From assembly GCF_003254275.1 (NCBI RefSeq), contig NZ_QKZK01000009.1, positions 58,424-122,423 of the forward strand: a DNA stretch of 64,000 nucleotides. Reading direction: 5' to 3'. Positions within the stretch are counted from its first letter, which is position 1; each line of letters begins with the position of its first letter. The notes below the pieces were generated by a model. It saw only the letters and a program-made list of their open reading frames with translations, searched no databases and was not told where the DNA came from. Below, one piece after another: positions 63,308 to 64,000 of the stretch. This stretch comes from Breznakibacter xylanolyticus. GTDB taxonomy: Bacteria; Bacteroidota; Bacteroidia; Bacteroidales; Marinilabiliaceae. The translations under genes were made by a program, and so were the position numbers.

Positions 63308-64000
63308 ATGGAACGTCAATTGAAAGAAATTGTAAGGGTCGATGCCGATAAATGCGTCAATTGTCATGCATGCATTGCGGTGTGCCCCGTTAAGTTTTGT
63401 AACGATGGCAGTAGCGATCATGTGAGCATCAATGCCGATTTGTGCCTGGCCTGTGGCAATTGCATCGATGCCTGCACGCACGAAGCGCGTTATTTTGTGG
63501 ATGATAGCGAGGCGTTTTTTGATGCTCTCAAGGCAAAGACTCCCATGGTGGCCGTGGTGGCTCCCGCTGTGGCTGCTAATTTCCCCAACCGTTATCTCAA
63601 AATTAATGCCCTGCTCAAAAAACTGGGGGTTAAGCCGTGTTCGATGTGAGTTTTGGAGCCGAGCTCACGGTGAAATCGTATCTGCATCATTTAAAAACGG
63701 AGCATCCCCAATGCATCATTGCTCAGCCCTGCCCGGTGTTGGTGACTTATGTGGAAGTGTATCGTCCCGAGCTCATTCCTTATTTGGCGCCGGCTGATAG
63801 TCCCATGGTACACACCATGAAGATGATTCGAACCTACTACCCGCAATATGCTCATCACCAAATTGCCGTGTTGTCGCCCTGCATCGCCAAGCGGCGCGAG
63901 TTCGATGCCGTAGGCATTGGCGATTACAATGTCACCATGGCATCGCTTCAACAAGTGATGGACTTTAACCACCTTCAGCTCGATTCGTTTCCCGATGTCG
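63308..64000 (+). pseudogene. [FeFe]-hydrogenase-like 4Fe-4S protein, frameshifted and truncated by the window end
   Basis: The first frame (63308-63649) carries two 4Fe-4S motifs, CVNCHACIAVCP and CLACGNCIDACT, and stops after KKLGVKPCSM. The next frame, open to the window end, continues without a break in sense: VFDVSFGAELTVKSYLHHLK, CIIAQPCPVLVTYVEVY, VHTMKMIRTYYP and AVLSPCIAKRREFDAVG. These match the hydrogenase large-subunit H-cluster region. A single missing base near 63631-63636 separates the frames. Such domains in Bacteroidetes often belong to sensory proteins with PAS and kinase or SpoIIE modules, but the rest lies outside the window. Confidence 0.85.

Overview
The window looks like a chromosomal segment of a Bacteroidota species, probably Bacteroidales or Marinilabiliales, of moderate GC. 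The signs are TonB-dependent receptors with carboxypeptidase-like N-terminal domains, surface lipoproteins, C-terminal domains resembling type IX secretion (T9SS) sorting signals, a cysteine-free type B ribosomal protein L31, few strong Shine-Dalgarno sequences, and many perfect matches to the Bacteroidetes -7 element TAnnTTTG. Two sites also have a spaced TTTG -33 element.

Positions 1-19600 are nitrogen and amino-acid biosynthesis on the + strand: gltB-gltD (glutamate synthase), then a trp block trpE-G-D-C-F-B-A, then purU, then hisH-hisA-hisF-hisIE. In front of trpE lies a complete, unannotated attenuator: a Bacteroidetes-type promoter, a 20-residue leader peptide with three consecutive Trp codons, and a strong intrinsic terminator. 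The trp block carries two extra genes, a tautomerase-family protein overlapping trpF and a SAM methyltransferase between trpB and trpA that is coupled to trpA by ATGA. A four-helix-bundle (23S-IVP-type) gene sits between hisH and hisA.

Positions 19600-26430 hold a chemoreceptor, an outer-membrane protein, a perfect Crp/Fnr-like palindrome upstream of a small orphan exported protein, a Pif1-like helicase with an HRDC domain, an AlkD-like repeat protein and tRNA-His.

Positions 26500-40900 are all on the minus strand and look like a surface locus for acquiring organic phosphate or nucleic acid: a choice-of-anchor-J lipoprotein, a TonB-dependent receptor, a 5'-nucleotidase, an endonuclease I with a T9SS-type tail, an OB-fold exoprotein (frameshifted before its T9SS-like tail), a purple-acid-phosphatase-like enzyme, a beta-propeller phytase, a beta-helix lipoprotein, and a collapsed TonB receptor remnant. 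A response regulator and a TPR histidine kinase are divergent from it at 41148-44037 and could be its regulators.

Positions 44038-64000 hold a repeat-rich intergenic zone, a protease-like TPR protein that has lost its catalytic triad, prfB with the classical programmed frameshift, a binding-protein/histidine-kinase fusion, a second TonB-type receptor, an ammonium transporter, coaD with a TlpA-like gene, a degenerate ADP-ribosylglycohydrolase, lon, rpmE2, an acetyltransferase-like protein, a PAP2-phosphatase/beta-barrel fusion, and the start of an [FeFe]-hydrogenase-like protein interrupted by a frameshift. Dispersed repeat families occur in the intergenic spaces. All homology statements come from reading motifs by eye; no searches were run.
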